Assembly: GCF_035917335.1 (NCBI RefSeq)
Contig: NZ_CP109067.1
Location: 6,199,001 to 6,263,000, forward strand
Direction: 5' to 3'
DNA: 64,000 bases
Source: Micromonospora sp. NBC_01813
GTDB taxonomy: Bacteria; Actinomycetota; Actinomycetes; Mycobacteriales; Micromonosporaceae
The position numbers were made by a program, and so were the translations under genes. Of the stretch, positions 43,431 through 52,481 are shown piece by piece. The notes below the pieces were generated by a model. That model saw nothing but the letters and a program-made list of their open reading frames with translations, searched no databases and was not told where the DNA came from. How positions within the stretch are numbered: the stretch's first letter is position 1; each line of letters starts with the position of its first letter.

Positions 43431-45299
43431 TCAGTCGTCGCCGCTGGTGCTGCCGCTGTCCCGGCCGCCGCCAGCGTCGCCGCCGCTGTCGCCGTGCCCG
43501 CCAGCGTCGCCGTGGCTGCTGCCGCTGCGGCGACGTCGGCGACGCCGGGCGGCGGGTACGCCGGTCGCGGCGGTGCTGCTCTGCGGTCCGGTGGCGGTCG
43601 AGTCGGTGCCGGTGGCCGGGCCGGTGCCGCTGTGGCCGGCGGCGCTGTGGCCGGCGGCGCTGTGGCCGGCGGTCGAGTCCTGGCTGGCCGGGGCACCCGA
43701 GGTGCCGGCGGAGGTGCCGGTGGCCGCGTCGCCGACCGGCTGCCCGGCGCGACGGCGGCGGCGTGGCCGACGGGAACCGGCGGCCGCGGTGTCCTCGCCG
43801 GCTGCCGTCGGTGTGCTGGCGCTCGGCGTGCCGGTGCTCGGTGCGCTGGCGGTCGGGCCGCTGGAGCGGATGCCGGACCCGGATCCGGCCCGGGGGGCGC
43901 GTGAGCGGGACCGGCTGTCCCCACCGCGTGGTCCGCGGTCGGATCGGCCGCCGCCGCCTCCGTCGCGACGTCGGCTGCTCGGGGCGCGGCCGCCGAGGTC
44001 TTCTTCGACTTCGGCGGAGAGCCCGACGCGGGTCCGGTCGGCGCTGGGCAGCGTGCCGGTGATGTCGCGGGAGATGCCCAGGTCGGCGTAGAGGTGGTCG
44101 GAGGTGTGGTACGTCTCCGGCGGCTCCGGCATCTCCAGCCCGAGGGTCTTGTCGATGATCCGCCAGCGGGTGATGTCTTCCCAGTCGACGAAGGTGACGG
44201 CGACTCCGGAGGCACCGGCCCGGCCGGTGCGGCCGATCCGGTGGGTGTAGGTGTCCTGGTCTTCCGGGCAGTCGTAGTTGATCACGTGGGTGACCCCGGA
44301 GACGTCCAGGCCGCGGGCGGCGACGTCGGTGGCGACCAGGATGTCGATCTTGCCGGCCCGGAAGGCGCGCAGTGCCCGCTCCCGGGCGCCCTGCCCGAGG
44401 TCACCGTGCACGGCGGCGACCGCGAAGCCACGGAAGTCGAGGTCCTCGGCGACCCGGTCGGCGGCGCGCTTCGTCCGCGTGAAGATCATCGTCAGGCCGC
44501 GCTCCTCGGCCTGCATGATCCGGGCGACGATTTCGATCTTGTTCATCGGGTGGGTGCGGTAGACCACCTGACGGGTCAACGGTGGGACGCCGGCGACCAC
44601 CGCGTGCCCGGCGTGGATGGTGACCGGCTGACGCAGGAAACGCCGGGACAGCGCGACGATCGGATCCGGCATGGTCGCCGAGAAGAGCATCGTCTGCCGG
44701 TCCTCGGGCAGCATCGCCAGGATGCGCTCGACGTCGTCGAGGAAGCCGAGATCGAGCATCCGGTCGGCCTCGTCGAGCACCAGTGCGCGAATGCGGTCCA
44801 GCCGCAGCTTCTTCTGCTTGGCCAGGTCCATCAGCCGGCCCGGGGTGCCGACGAGGATCTCGACGCCGGACTTGAGCGTCTCGATCTGCGTCTCGTAGGC
44901 GACGCCGCCGTAGATCGGCAGGACCCGTACGCCCCGGGTCTTGCCGGCGACGGCCAGGTCCTTGGCGACCTGCAGGCCCAGCTCACGGGTGGGGACGACG
45001 ACCAGCGCCTGCGGTACGCCGTCGGCGCCCTCGGCGGGAGCGAAGACCCGGTCGACCAGCGGTACGCCGAAGCCGAGGGTCTTGCCGGTGCCGGTGGGTG
45101 CCTGACCGATCAGGTCGGTGCCGCGCAGCGCGATTGGCAGCGCGTACTCCTGGATGGCGAAGGCGTGCACGATGCCGACCTCGGCGAGCGCCGCGACGGT
45201 CTCCGGCCGAGCGCCCAGCTCGGCGAAGGTGGGGCTGCTCGGACGGATCGGTGCAAGCTCAGCCGGCTCGTCGCCAGCGGGTTCAATGATGTCAGTCAT
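43431..45299 (-). CDS. rhlE: DEAD-box ATP-dependent RNA helicase (RhlE-like)
   Basis: 622 residues from ATG 45299 (a GTG/ATG frame continues to 45323). Helicase core 30-385 with QAPTGTGKT (motif I), PTRELGLQVA (Ia), GTPGRLMDLA (Ib), LDEADRMLDLGF (DEAD), SATMP, and HRIGRTGRAG (VI). The tail 400-622 is low complexity: Arg/Gly/Ser-rich, then Ala/Ser/Gly with the repeat AAGHSAAGHS, and a basic patch (ARRRRRRRS), probably RNA-binding and disordered. It unwinds structured RNA in ribosome assembly or decay. Located as in other actinobacteria near DUF3107/TetR/moeZ. Confidence 0.93.
   Translation of the reverse strand: MTDIIEPAGDEPAELAPIRPSSPTFAELGARPETVAALAEVGIVHAFAIQEYALPIALRGTDLIGQAPTGTGKTLGFGVPLVDRVFAPAEGADGVPQALVVVPTRELGLQVAKDLAVAGKTRGVRVLPIYGGVAYETQIETLKSGVEILVGTPGRLMDLAKQKKLRLDRIRALVLDEADRMLDLGFLDDVERILAMLPEDRQTMLFSATMPDPIVALSRRFLRQPVTIHAGHAVVAGVPPLTRQVVYRTHPMNKIEIVARIMQAEERGLTMIFTRTKRAADRVAEDLDFRGFAVAAVHGDLGQGARERALRAFRAGKIDILVATDVAARGLDVSGVTHVINYDCPEDQDTYTHRIGRTGRAGASGVAVTFVDWEDITRWRIIDKTLGLEMPEPPETYHTSDHLYADLGISRDITGTLPSADRTRVGLSAEVEEDLGGRAPSSRRRDGGGGGRSDRGPRGGDSRSRSRAPRAGSGSGIRSSGPTASAPSTGTPSASTPTAAGEDTAAAGSRRPRRRRRAGQPVGDAATGTSAGTSGAPASQDSTAGHSAAGHSAAGHSGTGPATGTDSTATGPQSSTAATGVPAARRRRRRRSGSSHGDAGGHGDSGGDAGGGRDSGSTSGDD
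43629..43673 (-). repeat. 15-bp tandem repeat in the DEAD-box tail
   Basis: Three near-identical 15-bp units (GCTGTGGCCGGCGGC on the plus strand), encoding the AAGHS repeat of the disordered tail; divisible by three, so length can change without frameshift. Confidence 0.75.
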
Positions 45300-45360
45300 C
45301 AGATTTCGGGGGTGCCCTCTCATGTGCGCCCCGCCTGAGTCGTGAGGGCGCGTATCGGAT

Positions 45361-45441
45361 GCGGCGCCGGGATGGCGCCTGCTTCGTGCGGCGCCGGTGC
45401 GGCGCCTGCTGTGTTCGGCGCCGGGACGGCACCTGCTGTCA
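45361..45441. repeat. Three 27-bp repeats with self-pairing GGCGCC cores
   Basis: Units 45361-45387, 45388-45414 and 45415-45441 are about 80 percent identical. Each holds two GGCGCC-like palindromes and can fold into a hairpin. They lie just upstream of the DEAD-box gene, in a 510-base gap (45300-45813) that otherwise shows no gene; a short open frame near 45580-45650 has no family match or ribosome site. Confidence 0.75.
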
Positions 45442-45813
45442 TTGGCGGAGCGGTGTCCGCGGGATGCAGCGGTGCGTCAACTTGACGGCGCTGGCCACAC
45501 GCGATCGAACGATCGCGGGCCGCACGCGCGCCGCGAAACCCCGTGCGAGCAGACTCGACGGCCGCAGCATTTGCTGAACATGGTAGCCGAGGTCCGCGCC
45601 GAGGTGGAGATGCTCAGCGACGATGCCCGGAATCGGGACGGTCAAATGTGAGCTGAATCACTGCCACCGGGGGTGGTCACTGGTCCAGGTCCGCCCGGCG
45701 GCTGGACCGCCGGGCATGGCGATGATCAACGGCCCGGCGGTGTCGATCGGCCACGAACCGCCGGCCGGACGCTGGTCGAGTCGGGTGCCGACTCGCTCGG
45801 TGCTGCCGCTCGG

Positions 45814-46038
45814 TCAGCGGACGGTGAAGCCGACCGATCGGGGTGCGGCCTCGGCGATCTCGACGTAAGCGACCTTGCTCACCGGCACGATGACCCGGCG
45901 GCCGCGCTCGTCGGTGAGCGACAGAGTCCCCTCGCTCGCGATGGCCTGGGTCACGAGCTGCTCGATCTCAGCCGGAGACTGGGTGCTTTCCAGAACGAGC
46001 TCGCGCGGCGCGTACTGCACGCCGATCTTGACCTCCAC
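45814..46038 (-). CDS. DUF3107 protein (TB9.4-like)
   Basis: 74 residues, the usual DUF3107 length: VKIGVQYAPRELVLES at the start and LSLTDERGRRVIVPVSKVAYVEI in the middle. It is the homologue of mycobacterial TB9.4 (Rv3208A as I recall), a small conserved actinobacterial protein without known biochemical role. Start ATG 46038 follows GGAGG. It lies 66 bases downstream of the TetR gene on the same strand, as in mycobacteria, so the two are probably co-transcribed. Confidence 0.9.
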   Translation of the reverse strand: MEVKIGVQYAPRELVLESTQSPAEIEQLVTQAIASEGTLSLTDERGRRVIVPVSKVAYVEIAEAAPRSVGFTVR

Positions 46039-46104
46039 GGGTCCTCCTTGAGGTGGGCGAAAACAACGCCATCGCGAAGGTTAGCCGATGAGTGCGGGCT
46101 GCGG

Positions 46105-46791
46105 TCAGGATGCCTCGCCCTGTAGCGGGAAGGATGCCTCACCCTGGGCGGCGGAGGGCGCCTCGCCCTGGAGGGGGAATCCGGCGATCCCGCGCCAGGA
46201 GAGCGCGGCCAGCAGCGACTCGGCCTCGCTCTTGGGCACCTGCCGGCCGCCGGCCAACCAGAACTGCGCGGCGGTCTCCGCCGCACCGACCAGCCCGGAC
46301 GCGAGGAGTTCGGCCCGGGAACGGCTCACTCCGGTGTCCGAGATGATGGTGTCGGTGATGGCGGCGATGCACTCCCGCTCGACCCGTTCGACCCGGGCCC
46401 GTACGGCCGGCTCGTTGCGCAGGTCGGAGTCGAAGACCAGCCGGAAGGCGCCGCTCTCCTCATCCACGAAGTCGAAGTACGCCTGGACCGCGCCGCTGAC
46501 CCGTTCCTTGTTGTCGGTGGTCGCCGCCATCGCCGTCGAGACTTTCGCGATGATCGAGTCGCAGTGCGTATCGAGAAGCGCCAGATACAACTCCAGCTTG
46601 CCCGGAAAGTGTTGATATAGCACTGGCTTGGAGACGCCAGCGCGTTCAGCGATGTCATCCATCGCCGCCGCGTGGTAACCCTGTGCTACGAATACTTCCT
46701 GTGCGGCGGCGAGTAGCTGCTTGCGGCGCGCGGAGCGCGGCAGCCTCGCCGGCCGGCCGGCCGTCTGTGCACCGCTCGACGCAGTGGTCAT
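46105..46791 (-). CDS. TetR-family transcriptional regulator
   Basis: 228 residues. TetR helix-turn-helix at about 18-65: RRKQLLAAAQEVFVAQGYHAAAM, then AERAGVSKPVLYQHFPGKLEL (in part). The C-terminal helical ligand domain has FDFVDEESGAFRLVFDSDL. A short tail of three QGEA(P/S) repeats from DNA slippage ends the protein. Ortholog of mycobacterial Rv3208 by context. Start ATG 46791; divergent from the proline-rich protein gene at 46944, whose 150-base AT-richer gap (46792-46943) should hold the operator. Confidence 0.92.
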   Translation of the reverse strand: MTTASSGAQTAGRPARLPRSARRKQLLAAAQEVFVAQGYHAAAMDDIAERAGVSKPVLYQHFPGKLELYLALLDTHCDSIIAKVSTAMAATTDNKERVSGAVQAYFDFVDEESGAFRLVFDSDLRNEPAVRARVERVERECIAAITDTIISDTGVSRSRAELLASGLVGAAETAAQFWLAGGRQVPKSEAESLLAALSWRGIAGFPLQGEAPSAAQGEASFPLQGEAS

Positions 46792-46943
46792 GTCGAACCT
46801 CCGAGTTGGGTGGAGCCATCTGGTCGACGAATGAACTGAAACGATCAGTGCATATCAGCTGGCCGGTCAATTAGCCCGACGTTGCAACTTATCGACACTC
46901 TCAGCACACGGTAGCCTCAGCGGGGGCGACCGAGGAGCGCACG

Positions 46944-49900
46944 GTGGACGAATCAGGTGAACCCCGCGGGGCTGCACCGGGATCAGACGATGGCGGAGCG
47001 GATCCGCGAGGCCGTCGTGACCAGGTAATGAGCAGCTGGACAGGGTCGCCGACCAGGTGGTCGGACGGGTCGGGCGTCGAGCCGGACGCGCCGACGCGCG
47101 CCAGCGACGGCTGGAGCTCCCGCGACGCCCCGGTCAGCGGCCCAGGCTGGGCGCAGACCCCGTCCGGCTACGCCGAGGTGCTGCAGTTTCCCCGGAACCC
47201 GCGCAGCGGCCCAACTCGCGGTGGGGCACGGGCCAGCGACAACGGCACCCCCCGCGACCAGGCCATGGTGCCCACCCCGCGCCCGGCACCGGCCGGCGAG
47301 TCGATCGGCGACCGCCCCGGCGGCACGTTCGCCGGGCAGGCCCGATCCGACGACCGCCCCGGCGGGCAGCCGGATTCCCGGGCCGGCACCGAAGCTGGCG
47401 CGGAGCGTGACCGCGGGCCGCAGCCCGACCGGCCCTCCGACGGCGAGCCGCCCCGCCGGTCGTCATTCGACAACACCCGCCCGACAGCCGCCCCGGTGAA
47501 CCCACCGCCCCGCTGGCAGGAGACCGCCAGAGTGGTGCCGACCACGCCGCTTCGGGCTGTTCCGCTCGCCTCGGCGACGTCGCCGACGCCGGTCTCACCG
47601 GCCGCGCCCCGCCCGGACCGGCCCGCCACCCCACCCGGCTTCCAGACACCGCAGACCGGTCGACCGCCAGCGGAGCGCCCCGCGTCGGCCAACCCCGGCG
47701 AGCGGTTCTCCGGGGCCGGCCCGGAGCAGACCACCGGCGGGAGCCGGCCGGGGCCCGCCAACCCGGCCGCCAGTGCCGCCGCGGCGCGGCCGGCCGACGA
47801 CCCGCCCGCCGTCGGCATGCCCGCGAACCGCGAACCATCGTCGGGCGGCGACCGGCAGACCATGCCACCGCACTTCGGTTCGGACTCCGGCCACCGTGGC
47901 TCGGGTGCCACCGGGGAGTGGCCCAGGCCGATGACCGAGCAGTGGGCGCGGCCAGGCGGCTCCGGCCAGTGGCAGCAGCCGCCCTCGACCAGCGCCGGCG
48001 CGGCCGACGCCGCACCCGTGAGCGCCGCACCGGTCAGCGGCACGCCGACCAGCGCGCCCCCGACCAGCAGCACACCGAGCAGCAGCACACCGAGCAGCGA
48101 ACCGCCGGTCAGCGCGCCCCCGACCTTGGGCGGGCCGGCCAGCGGCGGCGGGCCGGACTGGCCGTACGCCGAGAGTTGGGTGTCTGCCGAACCGGCCTGG
48201 CCGGCCACCTCCGCCGAGCACGGTGAGCAGGCGGCAGAGCCGCCCGAGCCGCCTTCCTGGACGCCCCGCACCAGCGGCGACTGGTCCGACCAGCCACCGC
48301 CGGGCTGGTCCGACGCCGGCCCACCGCCACAGAACTGGTCTGACGCTGGTCCGCCGGCACAGAGTTGGTCCGACGCCGGTCCGCCGGCACAGAGCTGGTC
48401 TGATGCCGGCCCGCCGCCCCAGAACTGGTCTGACGCGGGTCCGCCGGCACAGAGCTGGTCTGATGCCGGCCCGCCGGCGCCGGGCTGGTCCGAGGCCGGG
48501 GATCGCTCCTGGTCGGGCGAGAGCGGCGACCGTTCCTGGCCGGCGAACGCCGGCGATCAGCAATGGCCGGGCGCCGGCGGCGACCGCGCGTGGGGGCACG
48601 AAGCCAACGACGGCCCCGGCTGGTCCCCGCCCGAGCAGGGCGGGGCACCCGCCGAGCCGCCATGGCGACCGGAACAGCCGGCACCGGCCAACCTGGGCTA
48701 CGACCAGGACAAGTACGACCCGGGTCAACCCTGGAACACCGCCCTGCCCGGCCCCGGCCCCGAACAGGTCGGCGGGCTGGAGCCACGGCGGCGGACCATC
48801 CCGCGCGGACCGAGCGGTACGGCCGACGGCGGCCCACCGACTGCTGCCGCAGTGCCACCACCAGGTCTCTCGGCCGATCTGTCCACCCCGATCGCCGCGG
48901 CAGCGCTCGACACGCTGCCGCAGCGGGTCCCTGCCGACCCGGACGTGCCAACTGTGCCGCAACCACCTGCGGTGGAACCTTCGGCGGAGACGCCAGAACT
49001 TGCCCGCATCGCCTCACACCTGCGCCGGGGCGACTCCACCGGGCAGCCACAGGAGCGGCCGGAGGGCTTCGACGTCAAAGCCATCCTGGCTGCCGTGCGG
49101 GGCGTCGGCGGCGTACGGGACGCGTCGCTGCGTACCACCGATGCCGGCGCGCACAGTCTGCGACTCGACCTGGCTGAGGGGGCCGACCCGGCGGAGGTGA
49201 GCCGGATGGTCGCCCGCCTGCTGCAGGAGCGGATGGGGTTGGCGGCGGCACCGCAGAACCTGCCGGGTGCCTTCCCCGGTCCGGGCATGCCAGGCGCGTT
49301 CCCCGGCCCGGGCATGCCGACGGCACCGATGCAGGGCGATCCGTTGGCCGGGACGCAGCCGGCGGATCTGCGATCCGGGCCGGACGGCCCGCCGATGTCC
49401 TGGTCCGCGCCGGATCCGGCGGAGGTGCCGCGACGGCGTCGGCTGGGCCAGCGTCCCCAACCGGGGTACGCCGGAGTGGCGGCGGTGCCAACGTCGGCGG
49501 TGCCGGCTTCGGCGGTGCCAACGTCGGCGCTGCCCTGTCCGGACAGTGGCACCGGGCCGGAGAGCGGCCCGCCGCGTCCGCTGAACCCCGGCGGGCGGCC
49601 CGGCCCCCGCGTCGTGCTGAACCATGTGCAGGTCAGCACGTTCGGGGTGGACGCCACCGTCGAGGTGCATCTGACCGCCGGATCCCGGACCACGTCCGGG
49701 GTGGCGACCGGCCCGGCGGTCGACAGCTACGTGCTGCGGCTGTGCGCGGTTGCCGCCGCTTCGGCGATCGAGGAGTTGCTCACCGGTCCGACCGGGACAC
49801 TCGACCGGGGCCGGTGTTTCGTGGAACACGCTGCGGTCGTGCCGATGGGTGGCTGCGAGGTTGCGGTCGTCGTCGTGCTGCTCGCCTGCGGCGGCTGGGT

Positions 49901-50006
49901 GGAGCAACTCGCCGGCTCGGCGGTGGTGGCCGGCGACCCTCGGCAAGCTGTGGTCCGGGCCACCCTGGCCGCAGTCAATCGCCGCCTCGACGCGCTGCTG
50001 GCCTGA
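46944..50006 (+). CDS. Large proline-rich repeat protein with conserved C-terminal domains
   Basis: 1020 residues from GTG 46944 (GAGGAG ribosome site 46932-46937). Residues 1-680 are low complexity, rich in Pro, Gly, Ala and Ser, with six copies of WSDAGPP(A/P)Q(S/N) near 455-515. Two structured parts follow: 690-770 (LARIASHLRRGD, GVRDASLRTTDAGAHSLRLDL) and 890-1020 (VVLNHVQVSTFGVDATVEVHL, LRLCAVAAASAIEELL). No signal peptide or membrane helix, so cytoplasmic. The end resembles actinobacterial conserved hypothetical proteins; function unknown. It follows the TetR gene divergently. Confidence 0.78.
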   Translation: MDESGEPRGAAPGSDDGGADPRGRRDQVMSSWTGSPTRWSDGSGVEPDAPTRASDGWSSRDAPVSGPGWAQTPSGYAEVLQFPRNPRSGPTRGGARASDNGTPRDQAMVPTPRPAPAGESIGDRPGGTFAGQARSDDRPGGQPDSRAGTEAGAERDRGPQPDRPSDGEPPRRSSFDNTRPTAAPVNPPPRWQETARVVPTTPLRAVPLASATSPTPVSPAAPRPDRPATPPGFQTPQTGRPPAERPASANPGERFSGAGPEQTTGGSRPGPANPAASAAAARPADDPPAVGMPANREPSSGGDRQTMPPHFGSDSGHRGSGATGEWPRPMTEQWARPGGSGQWQQPPSTSAGAADAAPVSAAPVSGTPTSAPPTSSTPSSSTPSSEPPVSAPPTLGGPASGGGPDWPYAESWVSAEPAWPATSAEHGEQAAEPPEPPSWTPRTSGDWSDQPPPGWSDAGPPPQNWSDAGPPAQSWSDAGPPAQSWSDAGPPPQNWSDAGPPAQSWSDAGPPAPGWSEAGDRSWSGESGDRSWPANAGDQQWPGAGGDRAWGHEANDGPGWSPPEQGGAPAEPPWRPEQPAPANLGYDQDKYDPGQPWNTALPGPGPEQVGGLEPRRRTIPRGPSGTADGGPPTAAAVPPPGLSADLSTPIAAAALDTLPQRVPADPDVPTVPQPPAVEPSAETPELARIASHLRRGDSTGQPQERPEGFDVKAILAAVRGVGGVRDASLRTTDAGAHSLRLDLAEGADPAEVSRMVARLLQERMGLAAAPQNLPGAFPGPGMPGAFPGPGMPTAPMQGDPLAGTQPADLRSGPDGPPMSWSAPDPAEVPRRRRLGQRPQPGYAGVAAVPTSAVPASAVPTSALPCPDSGTGPESGPPRPLNPGGRPGPRVVLNHVQVSTFGVDATVEVHLTAGSRTTSGVATGPAVDSYVLRLCAVAAASAIEELLTGPTGTLDRGRCFVEHAAVVPMGGCEVAVVVVLLACGGWVEQLAGSAVVAGDPRQAVVRATLAAVNRRLDALLA
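48306..48485 (+). repeat. Six 30-bp tandem repeats (10-residue Trp repeat)
   Basis: Six units, each coding WSDAGPPxQ(S/N/G)-type decapeptides, ending at a seventh diverged copy WSEAG. Third-position differences between copies show they are not very recent. Confidence 0.9.
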
Positions 50007-50132
50007 CCCACCGCCTGACCCCACGGCCTGGCCACGGCCTGACCACGGTCTGGCCCGCCGCCTTAGCAGCCGCTTCCGGCTGCGCGCCGCGACCCTGCGC
50101 GATAGGCACCACCTGTGGCAAGGTGGTCGGCG

Positions 50133-51116
50133 ATGCCTGCCAACGACCCGAACCTGCGCGATGGCGGGGCCCCGGCGCACAGCCGGTCGACCCGTCACCG
50201 GCACAACCGGGCCGTCCAGTCGCGGCAGCGGCAACGGCAACGGCGCCAGCAACGGCAGGAACGCCAACGGCGGCGCCGGCAGCGGCGAAACTGGCCGGTG
50301 CTGGTCGCGTCGCTGGTCGCCGTACTCGGGCTGGCGGCGATCGGGTTCGCTCTGCCCCAGTTCGGCGTGGACGGTGACGCGTTGGCCGCCCTGGCGGGCG
50401 GCGGTCGGCAGGTGACCGCGTCGCCGAGCGGGGCTGCGGCGCCCAGTAGCAGCGCCCCGGAGCCGAGCAGCCCGGCACCGCCATCGCCGACCACCCCGGC
50501 CCCGCCGGTGTTGCAGTTGTCGGGCGCGGTGCCGTCGACCGGCAGCGGAGAGTTCGCCTTCGCGAGCGCCCAGGGGGAGGTCGCGGGCCGATCCGGCACG
50601 TTGCGCCGGTACCGGGTCGCGGTCGAGGTCGGTGCGGGCGAGGACGTCGAGGCGTTCGGTGAGATCGTCGACCGGACCCTGGCCGACCCGGCCAGTTGGA
50701 CCGCCGGCGGCCAGTGGCGGCTGCAGCGGGTCCCCGACCAGGCCGGCCACGACTTCACCGTCTACCTGGCCACCGCGGAGACGGCGTACCAGATGTGCCA
50801 GGCCGGTTTCGTCGACATCCGGATCGACGGCCGGCCGTACACGTCGTGCCGGGCGCAGGGCAGAGTGATCATCAACTTGGACCGCTGGCGGCTGTCGGTC
50901 GAGCACTACGTCGCGGCGGCCGTGCCGCTGGACGTCTATCGGGCGTACGTGCTCAACCATGAGGTCGGTCACGAGCTCGGCCACGGGCATGAGCAGTGTC
51001 CGGGTGCCGGTGAGCCGGCACCGGTGATGATGCAGCAGACCCTGTTCCTCAACGGATGTGTGGCCAATCCGTGGCCGTACCTGGCCGGAGAGCGGTACGC
51101 GGGTCCACCGCTGTGA
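50133..51116 (+). CDS. DUF3152 membrane-anchored metalloprotease-like protein 1
   Basis: 327 residues from ATG 50133 (AAGGTGG upstream; an in-frame GTG at 50115 precedes it). A very basic Arg/Gln-rich N-terminus (20-55), one membrane helix (about 55-77), a Pro/Ser linker, and the DUF3152 domain 130-327. It ends with NHEVGHELGHGHEQC, an HExGHxxGxGH metal site like zinc proteases, plus conserved Cys pairs (YTSC, QCPG, NGCV). Likely an extracytoplasmic zinc protease, though activity is unproven. A paralogue follows 234 bases downstream. Confidence 0.9.
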   Translation: MPANDPNLRDGGAPAHSRSTRHRHNRAVQSRQRQRQRRQQRQERQRRRRQRRNWPVLVASLVAVLGLAAIGFALPQFGVDGDALAALAGGGRQVTASPSGAAAPSSSAPEPSSPAPPSPTTPAPPVLQLSGAVPSTGSGEFAFASAQGEVAGRSGTLRRYRVAVEVGAGEDVEAFGEIVDRTLADPASWTAGGQWRLQRVPDQAGHDFTVYLATAETAYQMCQAGFVDIRIDGRPYTSCRAQGRVIINLDRWRLSVEHYVAAAVPLDVYRAYVLNHEVGHELGHGHEQCPGAGEPAPVMMQQTLFLNGCVANPWPYLAGERYAGPPL

Positions 51117-51349
51117 CCGTCGCCGCCCAGCGGACCGGCACCGCCACCAGCGCCAACCGTCGAGGGATACGGGGCATTTGGCCAGATTGAACCCCTGAAC
51201 CGACGATGTCCGCGCGTCGGTTCGGCCCAGCGGGCAAGTCGTGACAATCTGTGCACGTCAGGCCAGGGAATCCGCGTCGGTCCGCCCCCTGTCAAGCACC
51301 GACCCGACCGGCGCGGGGTGGCGAAGAACGCCATGAGGGGCGGGCCGCA

Positions 51350-52339
51350 GTGCGTGGGACGCAACCAGACGCCGATCGTAGGAAGCAGCGGTACGGATCG
51401 ACCCGGTCAGCGCCGGCCGCAAGGCCGGTGTCAGGGCCGGTGCGGGTGCCGGGGCCGGAGCGCCGAGAAAGGATGCGCCGCCGTCGACGGGCCGGCGTAC
51501 TCGCGTTGGTGGTGGTCGCCGGGGCCTTGATCGGCACGGACCTGCTGCACGCCGGGGCCGACGCCGAAGGGCGAATCCCGGCCGCCGTGCACGACCCCGG
51601 CACCGGCACCGGCACCGGCAGCGCCGGTGTCGAGGGCGAGGGCGTCGAGGGCGAGGGCGTCGAGGGCGAGGCACCGGGTGACGCCGGCTTGCCGCCGCTG
51701 CTACAGCCGTCACCCGCCGACCCACCGGCCGATGCGGCGACAGATCCGGCCGGCGGCCCGCCGGTCAGTTACCCCGAGACCGGACCCGGCACCTTCGGCT
51801 ACCTCACCGGCGCCGGGCCGACGCTCGGCTGGTCCGGCGAACTGCGCCGGTTCCGGATCGCCGTGGAGGACGGGATCGGCCAACGCGCCGACGAGTTCGC
51901 GGCGATCGTCGACAAGACCCTCGGCGACGAGCGGAGCTGGGTGGCCGGCCGGCAGTTCCGGCTGCAGCGGGTGCCCCGGCAGGACATCGCCGAGTTCACC
52001 ATCTACCTGGCCACCCCGGGCACCTCGGAACAGATGTGCGCGCTCGGTGGACTCGCCACCGAGAAGTACACCTCGTGCCGGCTGCCCGGCCAGGTGATCA
52101 TCAACGTGGCGCGGTGGCTCGAAGCGGTGCCACACTTCGACGGCACCCTCGCCGAGTACCGCGCCTACGCGATCAACCACGAGGTCGGTCACCAGTTCGG
52201 GATGGGCCACGAACTGTGCCCGGCACCGGGTCGGCCCGCGCCGGTCATGCAGCAGCAGACGTACGGGCTGCAGGGCTGCACCGCCAACGGCTGGCCGTTC
52301 CTGGACGGCAAGCGCTACACCGGACCGCCGATGCTGTGA
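51350..52339 (+). CDS. DUF3152 membrane-anchored metalloprotease-like protein 2
   Basis: 329 residues from GTG 51350, preferred for GAGGGG upstream; GTG 51251 and ATG 51473 are alternatives. Membrane helix AGVLALVVVAGALIG near 47, a GVEGE repeat linker, then the DUF3152 domain with NHEVGHQFGMGHELC (HExGHxxGxGH), YTSC and QGCTANGWPF. The domain is closely similar to that of protein 1, so the pair arose by tandem duplication. moeZ follows 142 bases downstream, the order known from other actinobacteria (moeB1/DUF3152 in mycobacteria). Confidence 0.88.
   Translation: MRGTQPDADRRKQRYGSTRSAPAARPVSGPVRVPGPERRERMRRRRRAGVLALVVVAGALIGTDLLHAGADAEGRIPAAVHDPGTGTGTGSAGVEGEGVEGEGVEGEAPGDAGLPPLLQPSPADPPADAATDPAGGPPVSYPETGPGTFGYLTGAGPTLGWSGELRRFRIAVEDGIGQRADEFAAIVDKTLGDERSWVAGRQFRLQRVPRQDIAEFTIYLATPGTSEQMCALGGLATEKYTSCRLPGQVIINVARWLEAVPHFDGTLAEYRAYAINHEVGHQFGMGHELCPAPGRPAPVMQQQTYGLQGCTANGWPFLDGKRYTGPPML
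51629..51673 (+). repeat. 15-bp tandem repeat, GVEGE linker
   Basis: Three 15-bp units (51629-51643, 51644-51658, 51659-51673), the last with one change, encoding VEGEG in the flexible linker of the second DUF3152 protein. Confidence 0.85.
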
Positions 52340-52481
52340 CGCGGCCACCCGCGACCCGCAGCGGCACCGAGCCGACTATTCCCGGATCCCGGATGGCGGG
52401 CGGTGTCGCTACTCATGGTCGAGCGGGCGGTCGGCGAGCAACAATAGCGCAGCCAGCATTGCCGATCCCGGGGAGTTCACC

